Under the pieces are notes generated by a model, which saw only the letters and a program-made list of their open reading frames with translations, was not told the DNA's origin and did not search any database. The position numbers were made by a program, and so were the translations under genes. This document shows, piece after piece, positions 8,010-17,361 of a DNA stretch of 64,000 nt. Every line of letters begins with the position of its first letter. Position 1 is the stretch's first letter. The DNA comes from Sphingobacteruim zhuxiongii (GTDB taxonomy: Bacteria > Bacteroidota > Bacteroidia > Sphingobacteriales > Sphingobacteriaceae), in NCBI RefSeq assembly GCF_009557615.1, contig NZ_CP045652.1:1674001-1738000 (forward strand), in the 5' to 3' direction.

Positions 8010-8530
8010 AATGTTGAATTCCGTCGATACACTAGACTAGGATCTTCATTTTGAACATCGGAAAGGTAATCGATTAAGTTGAATTGGCATTTTTCAAGTA
8101 CGTTGATGGAGGCAAGGTTGCTGGGGCGAACAAGCGCGTAAATGGCCTTTTTCTTTAGTTCTTCAAATCCAAAAGCAGTGGCTGTTTGTGCTAATTCAGT
8201 CGCAAATCCTTTTCCCCAAGCGCTAGGGGAAAAACGATAGCCTAGATTAGTACGTTGATGATCGAGGTACATTTTGTTGGAAAGACCGCCAAATCCTATG
8301 ATTTCGCTTTTATTGACTTCTCGGACCATCCAGATACCGTAACCGCTAATGTCCCAATGCAACATAATATTATGAAAAACCTCATGGGCTGTTATTTCTG
8401 ACATTGGTCCATGTGGATTGAACAAATTGGTTTCGGGATCCGCATTTATAGCAAAGTATGCTTTAAAATCTTCCTTGCTAGGTCTGTAGTAGGCTAGTCT
8501 GGATGACTTGATAATCTTATTCTTAATCAT
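8006..8530 (-). CDS. GNAT family N-acetyltransferase (RimJ/RimL-like)
   Basis: 174 residues from the ATG at 8530. That start gives an 8-nt overlap with the end of the M48 protease gene, typical of translational coupling; a start at 8566 would add 12 poorly conserved residues. Strands and motifs match Acetyltransf_3: substrate part RLAYYRPSKEDF, central GFGGLSNKMY, then LGYRFSPSAWGKGFATELAQ with the acetyl-CoA loop, and NVLEKCQF near the C-terminus. Members acetylate protein N-termini or small amines; the substrate here is unknown. Its stop overlaps the end of the convergent permease gene by 4 nt. Confidence 0.85.
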   Translation of the reverse strand: MIKNKIIKSSRLAYYRPSKEDFKAYFAINADPETNLFNPHGPMSEITAHEVFHNIMLHWDISGYGIWMVREVNKSEIIGFGGLSNKMYLDHQRTNLGYRFSPSAWGKGFATELAQTATAFGFEELKKKAIYALVRPSNLASINVLEKCQFNLIDYLSDVQNEDPSLVYRRNSTF

Positions 8531-10583
8531 TGGAACTCGAGCTAAGGATCTCTTTTTGTATAGCAAGCAAGCGTTTTTTCAATTGGAAATAGTTGTCGTA
8601 GAGTATAAAATAATACTGATTTAATGCAATATTAAGCAAGTCGAGGCATTCGTTAATATAAGAAGAGCCATCAAAATAATCCAGTGTCGTATTTGTATAG
8701 CGTTCTAACTTAGACTCGATTTCTGTTCCAAGCGTGTTGCCGTTGATTTTATAGCTGTTTATCAATTTAGCGAGCTCGACTTTGAATGGAATCTCCGATT
8801 TTTTGACCTCTTCTAGTCTTCGTGCAATTTCTGCGTAAGGATGATTTTCATAGATAAAATAGGTTTTATCAATCATATCCATATAGAATTTAGTCTGATC
8901 CGCAAATTTACGCTCCGAATCCATGAACGCCTCATATACATCAGTTAGTGCATTGTCGATTTGCTTCTCGGTAGATTGAAATAGGCAGTAATCATAGACG
9001 TCAGTATTATATCCTTCGACGCGGTTTTTTAAAAGATCCGATTCTTGTTCGAGTTTAGCAATCACTTCTGCGACATCCGAATTTTTGTATTTGATCCCCT
9101 CATAGTCAAAGGTTTCTACGTCGATTGTTTTCGTTTGTATTTGGTTTAACGTTTCAATGTCATTCGTCAAAGAATTCAACGTAAAAGTATCGCTAACGCG
9201 CTCATCGCTAAAAAGGACCGCAGGACTTAACTGACTACCATTTTGTAAAGAGATTTTTTCTTTATCAAAGTAGGGATTATTGAAGGTATAGAAGTCATTG
9301 AATACCTCATCAAAAGATTGAGTTTCAAACCAGGATACGAAAGCGCTTGCAAATTCCTTTTCGTTCATAGCACTGGGCGTATTTGAATAGGGGCCGTCGG
9401 CAAAAGCTAGTGCGGTGAAGTGATCAGCATAATGATCAAATCGCGTTAGAATTTTAAATGCCGGACTTTCATTCGTCTTCGTTAGTTCGAATTCTAAAAT
9501 CTTTACAGCTTTAATGCGATCCGTTTCAGACGGGTGAGATGCCCATTGATCACTAATTACTAACTTCGATTTATCGTATTTATTAGCTTCTAAAAGACTA
9601 ATTTGCGGGATTCCGTTGATTAAAGGATATTTAAATCGAGTAGATAACAGCTGTGTGGCCGATCTTTGGTCGTCAAAAATATTAGCGCTAATATGATTGT
9701 TTTCGATTTGCGCTCCGTAAAAATTATAGACATTGGTTAGGCAGTAGTTTGAAAACGCCGTGCGCAACAGTGAGGTTTCAATAGCTTTTGAACCGGCTAC
9801 TTCTGCAGAAATGGCGTCCGCATGAAATTCCATTTCTCGCGATAGGGCCATGTAATTCTTGTTGATGATTTCATATTGCTTCTGTAATATTTTCTGCATA
9901 AACTGAATAATAATACGAGGAAGCCATTGAAATGCTGCAGCATAATAGCTTGTGTTATACCAGCGTTCGCTTAATGAATTCAATGACTCATTCCGATATA
10001 ACATATTATATATGGCTTGGTTTACATGATATACATAGCTCCCGACGCGCATGCTCCGCTGAGAAAAATGACCAAATTCATGGGCCAGAATACCTTTCAG
10101 CTCTTGATAGGTTGTCGAATTCACTAAGCCTAAGCCGATTATCAAATTCTTGCGTACAGGAAAAAACATGCTCCAAAAGCTCGAGTTGTAGAAAACAGAC
10201 GCATTTATTTCACTCGATAGAAATACTTTTTTTGGCATCTGAGTTTCTACAGCAGAAGCAATTTCTTCAATTAATGTAAATAAAGTAGGTTCTTGATTGT
10301 TATCAATTTTCACCAAATGACTGGTGTCAAGTCTTTGAAAAGAGAATATAAATTTGAACAGAAAGACAAATATAAACAGGGCAGAAACAAGTAGACTAAT
10401 TGCTAAAAATAACAGGATTAAATGCGGATAATTGGATATCAGTAGAATGCCGATATAGGATATGCCTGCACATAAGGCTATGGTGAAAATTACAAGCAAT
10501 AAATAGATGAAGGCAAATGCAAATATAGAATATAGTGTTTTATTCGCACTTTTCTTGAATTCAGCAGAGATTTTAGCTGTCAT
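8523..10583 (-). CDS. M48 family membrane metallopeptidase with long C-terminal extension
   Basis: 686 residues. Two TM helices near residues 18-50 and 55-82 precede the peptidase domain. The zinc motif HEFGH is at 168-172 and the third-ligand motif EFHADA at 252-257, as in Ste24/HtpX-like gluzincins. The region after ~residue 380 is long, charged and helical with no domain I recognise. Family members cut misfolded or prenylated membrane proteins; the target here is unknown. It is upstream of and overlaps the GNAT gene, so the two are probably cotranscribed. Confidence 0.85.
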   Translation of the reverse strand: MTAKISAEFKKSANKTLYSIFAFAFIYLLLVIFTIALCAGISYIGILLISNYPHLILLFLAISLLVSALFIFVFLFKFIFSFQRLDTSHLVKIDNNQEPTLFTLIEEIASAVETQMPKKVFLSSEINASVFYNSSFWSMFFPVRKNLIIGLGLVNSTTYQELKGILAHEFGHFSQRSMRVGSYVYHVNQAIYNMLYRNESLNSLSERWYNTSYYAAAFQWLPRIIIQFMQKILQKQYEIINKNYMALSREMEFHADAISAEVAGSKAIETSLLRTAFSNYCLTNVYNFYGAQIENNHISANIFDDQRSATQLLSTRFKYPLINGIPQISLLEANKYDKSKLVISDQWASHPSETDRIKAVKILEFELTKTNESPAFKILTRFDHYADHFTALAFADGPYSNTPSAMNEKEFASAFVSWFETQSFDEVFNDFYTFNNPYFDKEKISLQNGSQLSPAVLFSDERVSDTFTLNSLTNDIETLNQIQTKTIDVETFDYEGIKYKNSDVAEVIAKLEQESDLLKNRVEGYNTDVYDYCLFQSTEKQIDNALTDVYEAFMDSERKFADQTKFYMDMIDKTYFIYENHPYAEIARRLEEVKKSEIPFKVELAKLINSYKINGNTLGTEIESKLERYTNTTLDYFDGSSYINECLDLLNIALNQYYFILYDNYFQLKKRLLAIQKEILSSSSND

Positions 10584-10666
10584 TGGTCAATATAATTTGT
10601 CTTCTAAATTAGAAAAATATATCAGAACTACTACGTATATTTCGTTTTTTAACCGTTAATTATTAC

Positions 10667-11719
10667 ATGCGTCATTTTCTGTTGTTTTTCCTACTTTTTA
10701 GCGTCGTTTTATCGCAAGCTCAATCGCCTGATAGTACGCTGTTGAAGCAGTTTGACTTCGATAAAGCTCGGTATCAAGAATTTGAAAAAAATCATCGACG
10801 AACAGTTAAAACAAAGCATGTTGCACTTTCTTACCTGCATTGGGGTAAGGCATCTAATCCTGCATTCATTTGGCTCCATGGAAGCTATTTGGATGCGTAT
10901 GATTTCGAACCTTTCGCACAGCATCTGGTTGACTTAGGGTATCAAGTGCTTTCGATAGATCATTATGGGCATGGGAAAACAGGTTTTCCGAGTAAAGATC
11001 TTAGCTTCGAAGATTTCGCTAATGATCTATCCGCCCTAATGGATTCGCTAGCGCTTCCAAACGCAGTTGTCGGTGGTTTTTCAAGAGGAGGGTATTTGGC
11101 GAGTAGCTTTTATAAACAACATCCTAAGCGTGTCAAGGCGCTAGTATTAGAGGATGGCGGTTCCGCGAGGTTCTATGGGCATTTTTATAAATTAAACGCA
11201 AAGGAACAAGGAACGATATTAAGTTCTTTTAATCTCTCGACAGAGATGTCTGATTTTCTCTTGGGGGCGACAGCAACTCCTTTTGAGCAGTATAAGCGAT
11301 TTTATGAGGCTGAAGGGGAGCCATCACAATACAAAATCTTATCAGTTATTAAGAGAAAAGGCGATAAATATATCACGTATCAAGGCTTGAATACATATTA
11401 TGGCCTTCAAGACTCCTCACATGCTGCACAAGCGCTGTTCGCCCCTGAAACGACGTCTCGGTACGTTCGTTCTATTGTTCAGCAGAATCCTATCGAAATA
11501 TATCAGCAATTAACCGTTCCAATGTTGTTGATGGAAGCGACGAAATCGCCGGATGCTTTTCCGCAGGATGTAGAGAATAATTTGTTAAGTGAATCGCATC
11601 CCGACCTGATTGCTCATAAGAAATTCCCGAATGCAAGTCACAATATACATTATGAATGTACAGCAGAATTTATAGTGACACTGCTCGACTTCTTATCCGA
11701 AATAAAAGCAAAACAATAG
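10667..11719 (+). CDS. secreted alpha/beta hydrolase
   Basis: 350 residues with a signal peptide ending near SQAQ (residue ~19). Alpha/beta hydrolase landmarks: the oxyanion HG at 71-72, the nucleophile elbow GGFSRGG with Ser139, and a C-terminal NASHNIHYE segment carrying a candidate catalytic His. The acid residue is probably in the strand near MLLMEATKSPD. Substrate cannot be told from sequence. Stands alone, divergent from the M48 gene across 83 nt. Confidence 0.82.
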   Translation: MRHFLLFFLLFSVVLSQAQSPDSTLLKQFDFDKARYQEFEKNHRRTVKTKHVALSYLHWGKASNPAFIWLHGSYLDAYDFEPFAQHLVDLGYQVLSIDHYGHGKTGFPSKDLSFEDFANDLSALMDSLALPNAVVGGFSRGGYLASSFYKQHPKRVKALVLEDGGSARFYGHFYKLNAKEQGTILSSFNLSTEMSDFLLGATATPFEQYKRFYEAEGEPSQYKILSVIKRKGDKYITYQGLNTYYGLQDSSHAAQALFAPETTSRYVRSIVQQNPIEIYQQLTVPMLLMEATKSPDAFPQDVENNLLSESHPDLIAHKKFPNASHNIHYECTAEFIVTLLDFLSEIKAKQ

Positions 11720-11771
11720 CTTTGATATAATTAATATTTTAATAATTTAATAATATTCGTTTTAATTATTT

Positions 11772-11779
11772 TATATTTG
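11772..11779 (+). promoter_or_regulatory. -7 promoter box TATATTTG
   Basis: Exact match to the Bacteroidota TAnnTTTG consensus, 66 nt before the start of the small membrane protein gene at 11846. No convincing -33 element is seen. Confidence 0.4.
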
Positions 11780-11845
11780 TCGACTTAAAACGACAGGGTT
11801 TCACCTGCTTTATTTATTGTTAACCATATTTACGAAGGAGAGAAA

Positions 11846-12364
11846 ATGAAGTTATGTGCTTTAAAACCGACATCTTGTATTGAGGTACTGTTTGTAATTG
11901 CCGTTTTACTCAATATTGTGAATTATCATATGATTCAACTGACTCTAATTCCGCTGGAGGTTATTGCGAGTTTCTTTCTGATAGGGGTTTTTATCATTTT
12001 TATTCTAGGACTTGTTTCAAACCCCATCTGGCATTATGGCTTCGAAATGCTAATGTACTGTGTTGTCATCTTTGGGACCTATCTAACTTTCCTATGTTTG
12101 ATGATTAACGTCATCTTCTGCGCATCGAAAGTACACGCGAAAAGTTATAAAGTTGAGCGGATTACCGATCGTTTGGTTGGACGGTATATATACTCGCATG
12201 GTCATCATATCGGTTTAGTGACTTTTGAAAATGGGAGAAGTAAGCGAGTTTACCAGGAAAAGTTGAAAGGAAAAAATAAGCATTCCAAGGATTCCATTGT
12301 TGTATTTACTTCAGATGGTTTTCTTAAATACCCCATAATCCGAAGGTTTGAAAGCAAGAACTAA
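11846..12364 (+). CDS. hypothetical membrane protein
   Basis: 172 residues I cannot assign to a family. Three hydrophobic segments are visible in the first ~100 residues (IEVLFVIAVLLNIVNY, VIASFFLIGVFIIFILGL, YCVVIFGTYLTFLCLM), followed by a basic soluble tail of ~70 residues (ERITDRLVGRYIYSHGHHIG...). An AAGGAG sequence 8 nt before the ATG is a strong Shine-Dalgarno, uncommon in this phylum. Single-gene unit ending in the hairpin at 12391-12423. Confidence 0.7.
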   Translation: MKLCALKPTSCIEVLFVIAVLLNIVNYHMIQLTLIPLEVIASFFLIGVFIIFILGLVSNPIWHYGFEMLMYCVVIFGTYLTFLCLMINVIFCASKVHAKSYKVERITDRLVGRYIYSHGHHIGLVTFENGRSKRVYQEKLKGKNKHSKDSIVVFTSDGFLKYPIIRRFESKN

Positions 12365-12390
12365 ATTCAACGCTTTCGTTATCAAATAAA

Positions 12391-12453
12391 AAAACTCCTA
12401 AAGCGGGGAGCTCTAGGAGTTTTAACTAACCAATTATTAACCTAAATTATGAA
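12391..12453 (+). repeat. GGGGA-loop hairpin plus conserved 33-nt tail, copy 2 (terminator)
   Basis: A 10-bp stem (12391-12400 with 12414-12423) encloses a 3-bp AGC/GCT stem and a GGGGA loop at 12405-12409. The tail at 12421-12453 is identical to the minus strand of 2828-2796. Stem sequences differ completely between the two copies while loop and tail are conserved. It follows the membrane protein gene by 26 nt, where a terminator is expected. The ATG in the tail (12449) opens only a 5-codon frame. Confidence 0.78.
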
Positions 12454-12554
12454 ATTTGATAAGTAATGTACAAGCACCGTGCCGAAAAAAGTGAGTGCTT
12501 TCCTTTTAACATTTGTTAACATTTGAACTGAATACGAGTGCTTTATTAAAGTAT

Positions 12555-13676
12555 TTAACTTGTTTTCTTGTACTTAACGAGCGCCCAAGTATTCAATACG
12601 ATGGCGAAGATGAACATAATGACAAAATGCCAGCGAATGTCCATTAATCCACTGCCTTTTAGTACTAACATACGCATGACATCAATAAAATAAGTGACAG
12701 GACTGCAGTATGCTATGACTTTTGCCCAATCGGGCATACTGTCTATCGAGGTGAATAATCCGCTCATCAGCATGAATATCATGATAAAAAAGAAGGCGAC
12801 AGACATAGCCTGCTGCTGTGTATTTGCCGTTGTTGAAATCAATAGTCCCATGCCAAGCAAGGCAATTAAGTAGATTGCTAAAAAAGCGTACAGTAATAGG
12901 ATATTTCCAATCGGCACAATGCCATAGATAAAGCGAGCGATTCCAAATAACCCAACCGTAAATATAAAGATGCCGATAAGCCAAAAGGGGATGAGCTTAC
13001 CAAGGATAAACTGATATTTCTTAATCGGAGTTACATTGATCTGCTCGATTGTCCCAACTTCTTTTTCCTTCACTATATTGAGTGCGCACATGTATGCGCA
13101 AATCATCGTTACGAGTATAACTAGTATGGCAGGAACCATAAAGATTTGATAATTCAGATGCGGATTAAACCAATAGGTGCTTGTCACTTCGATTTGTTGT
13201 GTTTGAATGTTGGCTGCACCGGAGGTCCATTTAAGGCGTACTTCTTGATTGAAGTCGTTTATAATTTGGCCCACGTAAGCACCGCCCAGACCTGCCTTAA
13301 CACCATTAATTGCATTTATGGCGATAAAGAGTTCTTGTTGATTTTCGCGTACTAAATTTCTTTCAAAACCGGCGGGAATTTCAAGTATAATATCTGCTTT
13401 TTCTTCTTCAATCTGCTGTAATGCCTGACTGTACGAGCTTCCATAGCCAACGGCGCGGAAATACCCTGAGGAAATGAGTTTGTGGAAGAGCTGCTGCGAT
13501 AAAGTCGAATGATCATGGTCTACATAACTAATATTGATATTTTTCACCTCGAAGTCGGCTGCGAGGGGCAGAATGATAAGTTGCATGACCGGTGCAAAGA
13601 AGATTAGCGGTAATAAAGCCTTATTTCTAAAAATCTGTTTAAACTCTTTACGGAGTAAGAATAGTAGGGTTCTCAT
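12555..13676 (-). CDS. ABC-2 type exporter permease (YbhR/YbhS-like)
   Basis: 373 residues: N-terminal TM helix (residues ~20-38), periplasmic domain to ~165, then five TM helices. The family motif KEKEVGTIEQINVTPI, which couples to the ATPase, is present at ~200-215. Last gene of a six-gene exporter operon, overlapping the preceding permease gene by 4 nt (ATGA). With its sister it forms the heterodimeric membrane part of a tripartite ABC exporter like E. coli YbhFSR. Confidence 0.88.
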   Translation of the reverse strand: MRTLLFLLRKEFKQIFRNKALLPLIFFAPVMQLIILPLAADFEVKNINISYVDHDHSTLSQQLFHKLISSGYFRAVGYGSSYSQALQQIEEEKADIILEIPAGFERNLVRENQQELFIAINAINGVKAGLGGAYVGQIINDFNQEVRLKWTSGAANIQTQQIEVTSTYWFNPHLNYQIFMVPAILVILVTMICAYMCALNIVKEKEVGTIEQINVTPIKKYQFILGKLIPFWLIGIFIFTVGLFGIARFIYGIVPIGNILLLYAFLAIYLIALLGMGLLISTTANTQQQAMSVAFFFIMIFMLMSGLFTSIDSMPDWAKVIAYCSPVTYFIDVMRMLVLKGSGLMDIRWHFVIMFIFAIVLNTWALVKYKKTS

Positions 13677-14779
13677 TGCAATCGAGTTTTAAATTTTTTG
13701 AAACTGAGGAACAACAGAAAGACAGTCATTCCAATTAAAATAAGCGTCTCTTTCCAAATTGCCGTAATACCAAGTCCCTTGATCATTATGGATTTTACGA
13801 TGATATAGTACCATTTTGATGGGATGATATTGCTAATGATCTGCAGCGGAAGGGGCATATTCTCGATTGGGAACATAAATCCGGTAAACAACATAGTAGG
13901 AACTAGCATTCCCATCATGGCAATTAACATCGCTGCTTGTTGACTTGCGGTAATATTGGATATTAATAGACCGAGTGCAAGCGCCGTAATAATAAGTAAG
14001 GTGCTTTCCGCAACCAGTAGCATGATACTGCCATTGATAGGCATGTCGAGCAACGTCACACTAAGGATTAAGATGACCGCTAGATTGATTAGAGAAAGCG
14101 CTAAATAGGGGATAGCCTTCGCGATAATTAATAAAAAAGGATTAACTGGCGATACCAACAATATTTCCATAGTTCCTTGCTCTTTTTCTTTCACAATGGA
14201 GATCGAGGTCATTAATACGCAGACTAGCATAAGCACCAAGGCCATGACACCAGGTACAAAGGTTGGTGCTCCTTTGAGCTCAGGATTATAGAGCATGCGT
14301 GTTTGCGGAATAATCTTTAATGGAATGTTCGCGGATTCCATCATTTCCTGCTGATAAGACTGTACAATAGCAGTCGCATAGGATTGTAAGGTGCTCGCAG
14401 TATTCGGGTCGGAACCATCCAAAATAAATTGTATGCTGCCTTTTTGAAAGTGATTTAATTCCTCTCCGAAGTTAGCAGGTATAATCATCATCATCTTGAT
14501 ATTGCCTTCTTGAAAGACTTCTTCGATTTGAGTCTCCGAATTTATCGTCTTTTGAATGCTAAAATACTTGCTCGCTTCAAACCTATTGATGATTTGCTGT
14601 GAGGTTTGATCTTTCGCATGATCAAAGATGACCATCTTCGCGTTCCGAATCTCATTGGAAAGTGCGAATCCAAATAGGATAATCTGTACAATCGGTAGTC
14701 CGAATAACATAAGTAGGGTCTTGTTATCGCGGAAAACATGATAAAATTCTTTACGTACAAAAGTGATTAATTGATTCAT
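13673..14779 (-). CDS. ABC-2 type exporter permease (YbhS-like)
   Basis: 368 residues with the same layout as the downstream permease: TM1 at ~22-40, periplasmic domain, then five TM helices, and the coupling motif KEKEQGTMEILLVSPV. It is separated by 3 nt from the upstream ATPase gene and overlaps the downstream permease gene by 4 nt, so stoichiometric coupled expression is likely. Confidence 0.88.
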   Translation of the reverse strand: MNQLITFVRKEFYHVFRDNKTLLMLFGLPIVQIILFGFALSNEIRNAKMVIFDHAKDQTSQQIINRFEASKYFSIQKTINSETQIEEVFQEGNIKMMMIIPANFGEELNHFQKGSIQFILDGSDPNTASTLQSYATAIVQSYQQEMMESANIPLKIIPQTRMLYNPELKGAPTFVPGVMALVLMLVCVLMTSISIVKEKEQGTMEILLVSPVNPFLLIIAKAIPYLALSLINLAVILILSVTLLDMPINGSIMLLVAESTLLIITALALGLLISNITASQQAAMLIAMMGMLVPTMLFTGFMFPIENMPLPLQIISNIIPSKWYYIIVKSIMIKGLGITAIWKETLILIGMTVFLLFLSFKKFKTRLQ

Positions 14780-14782
14780 TTG

Positions 14783-15529
14783 CTAATCTCCTTTTCTTTG
14801 TGCTCCTCGAGCTAGATCAAAAAATACGGCTTCCATACTGTCTACATGGAAGTTTTTCTTCAGATTCTCGGGACTGTCGAGCGCTTTGATTTCACCATCG
14901 ACCATAATCGAGACACGATGGCAGTATTCCGCTTCATCCATATAGTGTGTGGTTACAAATATGGTAATCCCGCGTTCGGAGGCATCATATATTAAATCCC
15001 AAAATTGTCGACGCGTGACAGGATCAACACCACCAGTAGGTTCATCGAGAAATACAATCTCCGGGTTATGTATGGTTGCTACAGAAAAGGCAAGCTTCTG
15101 TTTCCATCCCAGAGGTAGTGTGCTGACTAAGCTTTTGCTCACTTCTGACAGGCCTAAACTTGCGATTAATTGTTGTCCACGTGCTTTGATTTCTTTATTG
15201 CTAAGACCATAAATGCCGGCGAAGAAATCAATGTTCTCCTGTACGGTTAGATCCTCATAGAGGGAGAATTTCTGACTCATATAACCAATTCTGCGTTTGA
15301 TTTCTTCCGTGTCTTTATAGATATCAAAACCGGCAATCGTAGCCTCACCTGATGAGGGTATGGAAAGTCCGCATAGCATTTTCATAGCTGTCGTTTTTCC
15401 GGCACCGTTGGCTCCCAAAAAGCCGAAGATCTCGCCTTTATACACATCGAAGCTGATTGCGTTGGTTGCTATAAAATCACCAAATTGCTTCGTTAGTTTG
15501 TTCGTGCTGATTACTTTTTCCTGTTCCAT
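14783..15529 (-). CDS. ABC exporter ATP-binding protein, second ATPase
   Basis: 248 residues. Walker A GANGAGKTT at 39-47, Walker B FLDEPTGGVDP, switch His in TTHYMDEAE. The ABC signature is degenerate: LPLGWKQ stands where LSGGxxQ is expected. In YbhF-type exporters two ATP-binding domains are usually fused in one polypeptide; here they are two genes 1 nt apart, and this one corresponds to the C-terminal half. The degenerate signature suggests an asymmetric ATPase pair. Confidence 0.88.
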   Translation of the reverse strand: MEQEKVISTNKLTKQFGDFIATNAISFDVYKGEIFGFLGANGAGKTTAMKMLCGLSIPSSGEATIAGFDIYKDTEEIKRRIGYMSQKFSLYEDLTVQENIDFFAGIYGLSNKEIKARGQQLIASLGLSEVSKSLVSTLPLGWKQKLAFSVATIHNPEIVFLDEPTGGVDPVTRRQFWDLIYDASERGITIFVTTHYMDEAEYCHRVSIMVDGEIKALDSPENLKKNFHVDSMEAVFFDLARGAQRKGD

Positions 15530-15530
15530 A

Positions 15531-16445
15531 TTAATGCATTAATTGAATGAAACAATCTTCAATATTTGGCTTAATCGCTTTGATGTTGATACCATGATGA
15601 CCCTTCTGCATCAGGTAATTTTCTAAATATGAATAATCGATCAAGCTTTGATTTTTCCAAGTGATGTGATGGTATTCGCCGAATGCATAACAAGAACTGA
15701 TATCCGGTAGCTCGCGCAGATCTTTTAATAACTTAATCATATCACTCGCTTTGACAGCATATAAAGGCGCTGGGTACTTTTGCATCACACCTTCCGGGCT
15801 GTCGATCGATAGAATGGAACCGCCTTGCATTAATGCTATTCTTTCGCAGAGATTTGCCTCATCCATATAGGGGGTAGATACTAATATACTTATTCCTTGC
15901 TCCTTAAGGCGTTTCAACATTTCCCAGAATTCCTTCCTTGAGACAGCATCGACTCCCGTTGTCGGCTCGTCTAGGAACAAGACGCTTGGTTTATGAATCA
16001 AAGCACAGCAAAGCGCTAGTTTTTGCTTCATACCGCCCGATAATTTACCTGCACGCCGATCTTTGAACGGCTCAATCTGTACATAGATATCCTTAATTAA
16101 ATCGTAATGATCTGCTATTTTATGGCCGAATACTGAAGCAAAAAAGCGAAGGTTCTCCTCAACAGTTAAGTCTTGGTATAGGGAAAATTTGCCGGGCATA
16201 TAACCGACTTGTTTACGGATTTGCTTATAATCTTTGATAATTTCTAAGCCGTCTACACTAGCAGCACCGGAGTCTGGAAGCATCAGTGTCGTCAATATTC
16301 GGAATAAGGTAGTCTTACCAGCCCCATCGGGACCGATTATCCCAAATAGTTCAGCCTCCTTAACGTCAAAACTAACCGAGTTAACAGCCGTTAGACCGCC
16401 CTTGTTGAAAGTTTTATGAATATGATCTATACTTACTGCCGCCAT
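15531..16445 (-). CDS. ABC exporter ATP-binding protein, first ATPase
   Basis: 304 residues. Walker A GPDGAGKTT at 38-46, an intact signature LSGGMKQ, Walker B FLDEPTTGVD, and a DEAN-type segment in TPYMDEANLCE; the position usually His in the switch region reads P. The last ~80 residues form a regulatory tail. It matches the N-terminal half of YbhF-type fused ATPases. Starts 1 nt after the HlyD gene. Confidence 0.88.
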   Translation of the reverse strand: MAAVSIDHIHKTFNKGGLTAVNSVSFDVKEAELFGIIGPDGAGKTTLFRILTTLMLPDSGAASVDGLEIIKDYKQIRKQVGYMPGKFSLYQDLTVEENLRFFASVFGHKIADHYDLIKDIYVQIEPFKDRRAGKLSGGMKQKLALCCALIHKPSVLFLDEPTTGVDAVSRKEFWEMLKRLKEQGISILVSTPYMDEANLCERIALMQGGSILSIDSPEGVMQKYPAPLYAVKASDMIKLLKDLRELPDISSCYAFGEYHHITWKNQSLIDYSYLENYLMQKGHHGINIKAIKPNIEDCFIQLMH

Positions 16446-16446
16446 A

Positions 16447-17355
16447 TTAGTTCAGCTTTATTTCGCCATACATACCGATTTTGTAAAAGCCATCATTCTT
16501 TACTTGCACTTTGACAGCATATACCTGATTCGCTCTTTCATTCTTCGTTTGAATTGTTTTAGGCGTGAATTCCGCTTTACTATTAATCCAAGTGATGATG
16601 CCTTCGGTTTCTTTAAAACCTTTATTTCCATCGTCTGTAAATACTTTTACCTTCTGATTGAGCTTGACTAATGCTAACTGATCTCCACTGATATATACTC
16701 TCAAAATCATGTTGCTGAGGTCAGCAACTTTATATAATGGTTTTCCAATGCTCGCCATTTCGTTAACCTCGGCATATTTCGTTAATACGGTACCATTGAT
16801 TGGATTGATAATCTTACTTTTTTGGAGTTGATCTTCAATTTGAAGCATCTGTACCTCAATAGGCTGTACATCTTTATCGATTCCGGAAACAGAAAGATCT
16901 AGGGTAGAACGTTGGGCAGCAACCTGCTTACTAATAAGGTCGATTTGCGCATTGATATCGTCTAATTGCTTAGCCGGAACAGCATCATCTCTTAGAAGAT
17001 TCTGTATGCGCGTACGTTCGCGTTGTGCGGTCGCAAGCTGCGATTGCAATGCCGCTAACTGAGTATTTACACTAGGCTTTTTCCCTAAGAGGGCTTTCGC
17101 TTGCGTCTGCAATTGCCTTTTCTTTAAATATAGTTGAACGCTGTCAATATAACCGATGGATTGTCCAGCGGTTAATGTTTGTCCTTCTTGCACATCGAAG
17201 GCTTTAATGGTTCCTGCGGCTTCCGCTGAGATAATCGTCTCGATTGCTTCAAAGGTGCCCGTTGCGTCAAATCCTTTGTCTTTATCTTTACAAGATGAAA
17301 GCAGGAATAAACTCAGGATACATAGGAGGTTTAAAGTAGTATGTGAGGTTTTCAT
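16447..17355 (-). CDS. HlyD family efflux adaptor, lipoprotein (YbhG-like)
   Basis: 302 residues. Lipobox at LFLLSSC with the lipidated Cys at 22. A short biotinyl-lipoyl-like half (AGTIKAFDVQEGQTLTAGQ), a coiled coil at ~75-160 and a second lipoyl half (IINPINGTVLTKYAEVNE) followed by a beta-barrel are visible. It links the inner membrane permeases to the TolC duct encoded just upstream (6 nt away). Confidence 0.88.
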   Translation of the reverse strand: MKTSHTTLNLLCILSLFLLSSCKDKDKGFDATGTFEAIETIISAEAAGTIKAFDVQEGQTLTAGQSIGYIDSVQLYLKKRQLQTQAKALLGKKPSVNTQLAALQSQLATAQRERTRIQNLLRDDAVPAKQLDDINAQIDLISKQVAAQRSTLDLSVSGIDKDVQPIEVQMLQIEDQLQKSKIINPINGTVLTKYAEVNEMASIGKPLYKVADLSNMILRVYISGDQLALVKLNQKVKVFTDDGNKGFKETEGIITWINSKAEFTPKTIQTKNERANQVYAVKVQVKNDGFYKIGMYGEIKLN

Positions 17356-17361
17356 AATGTA

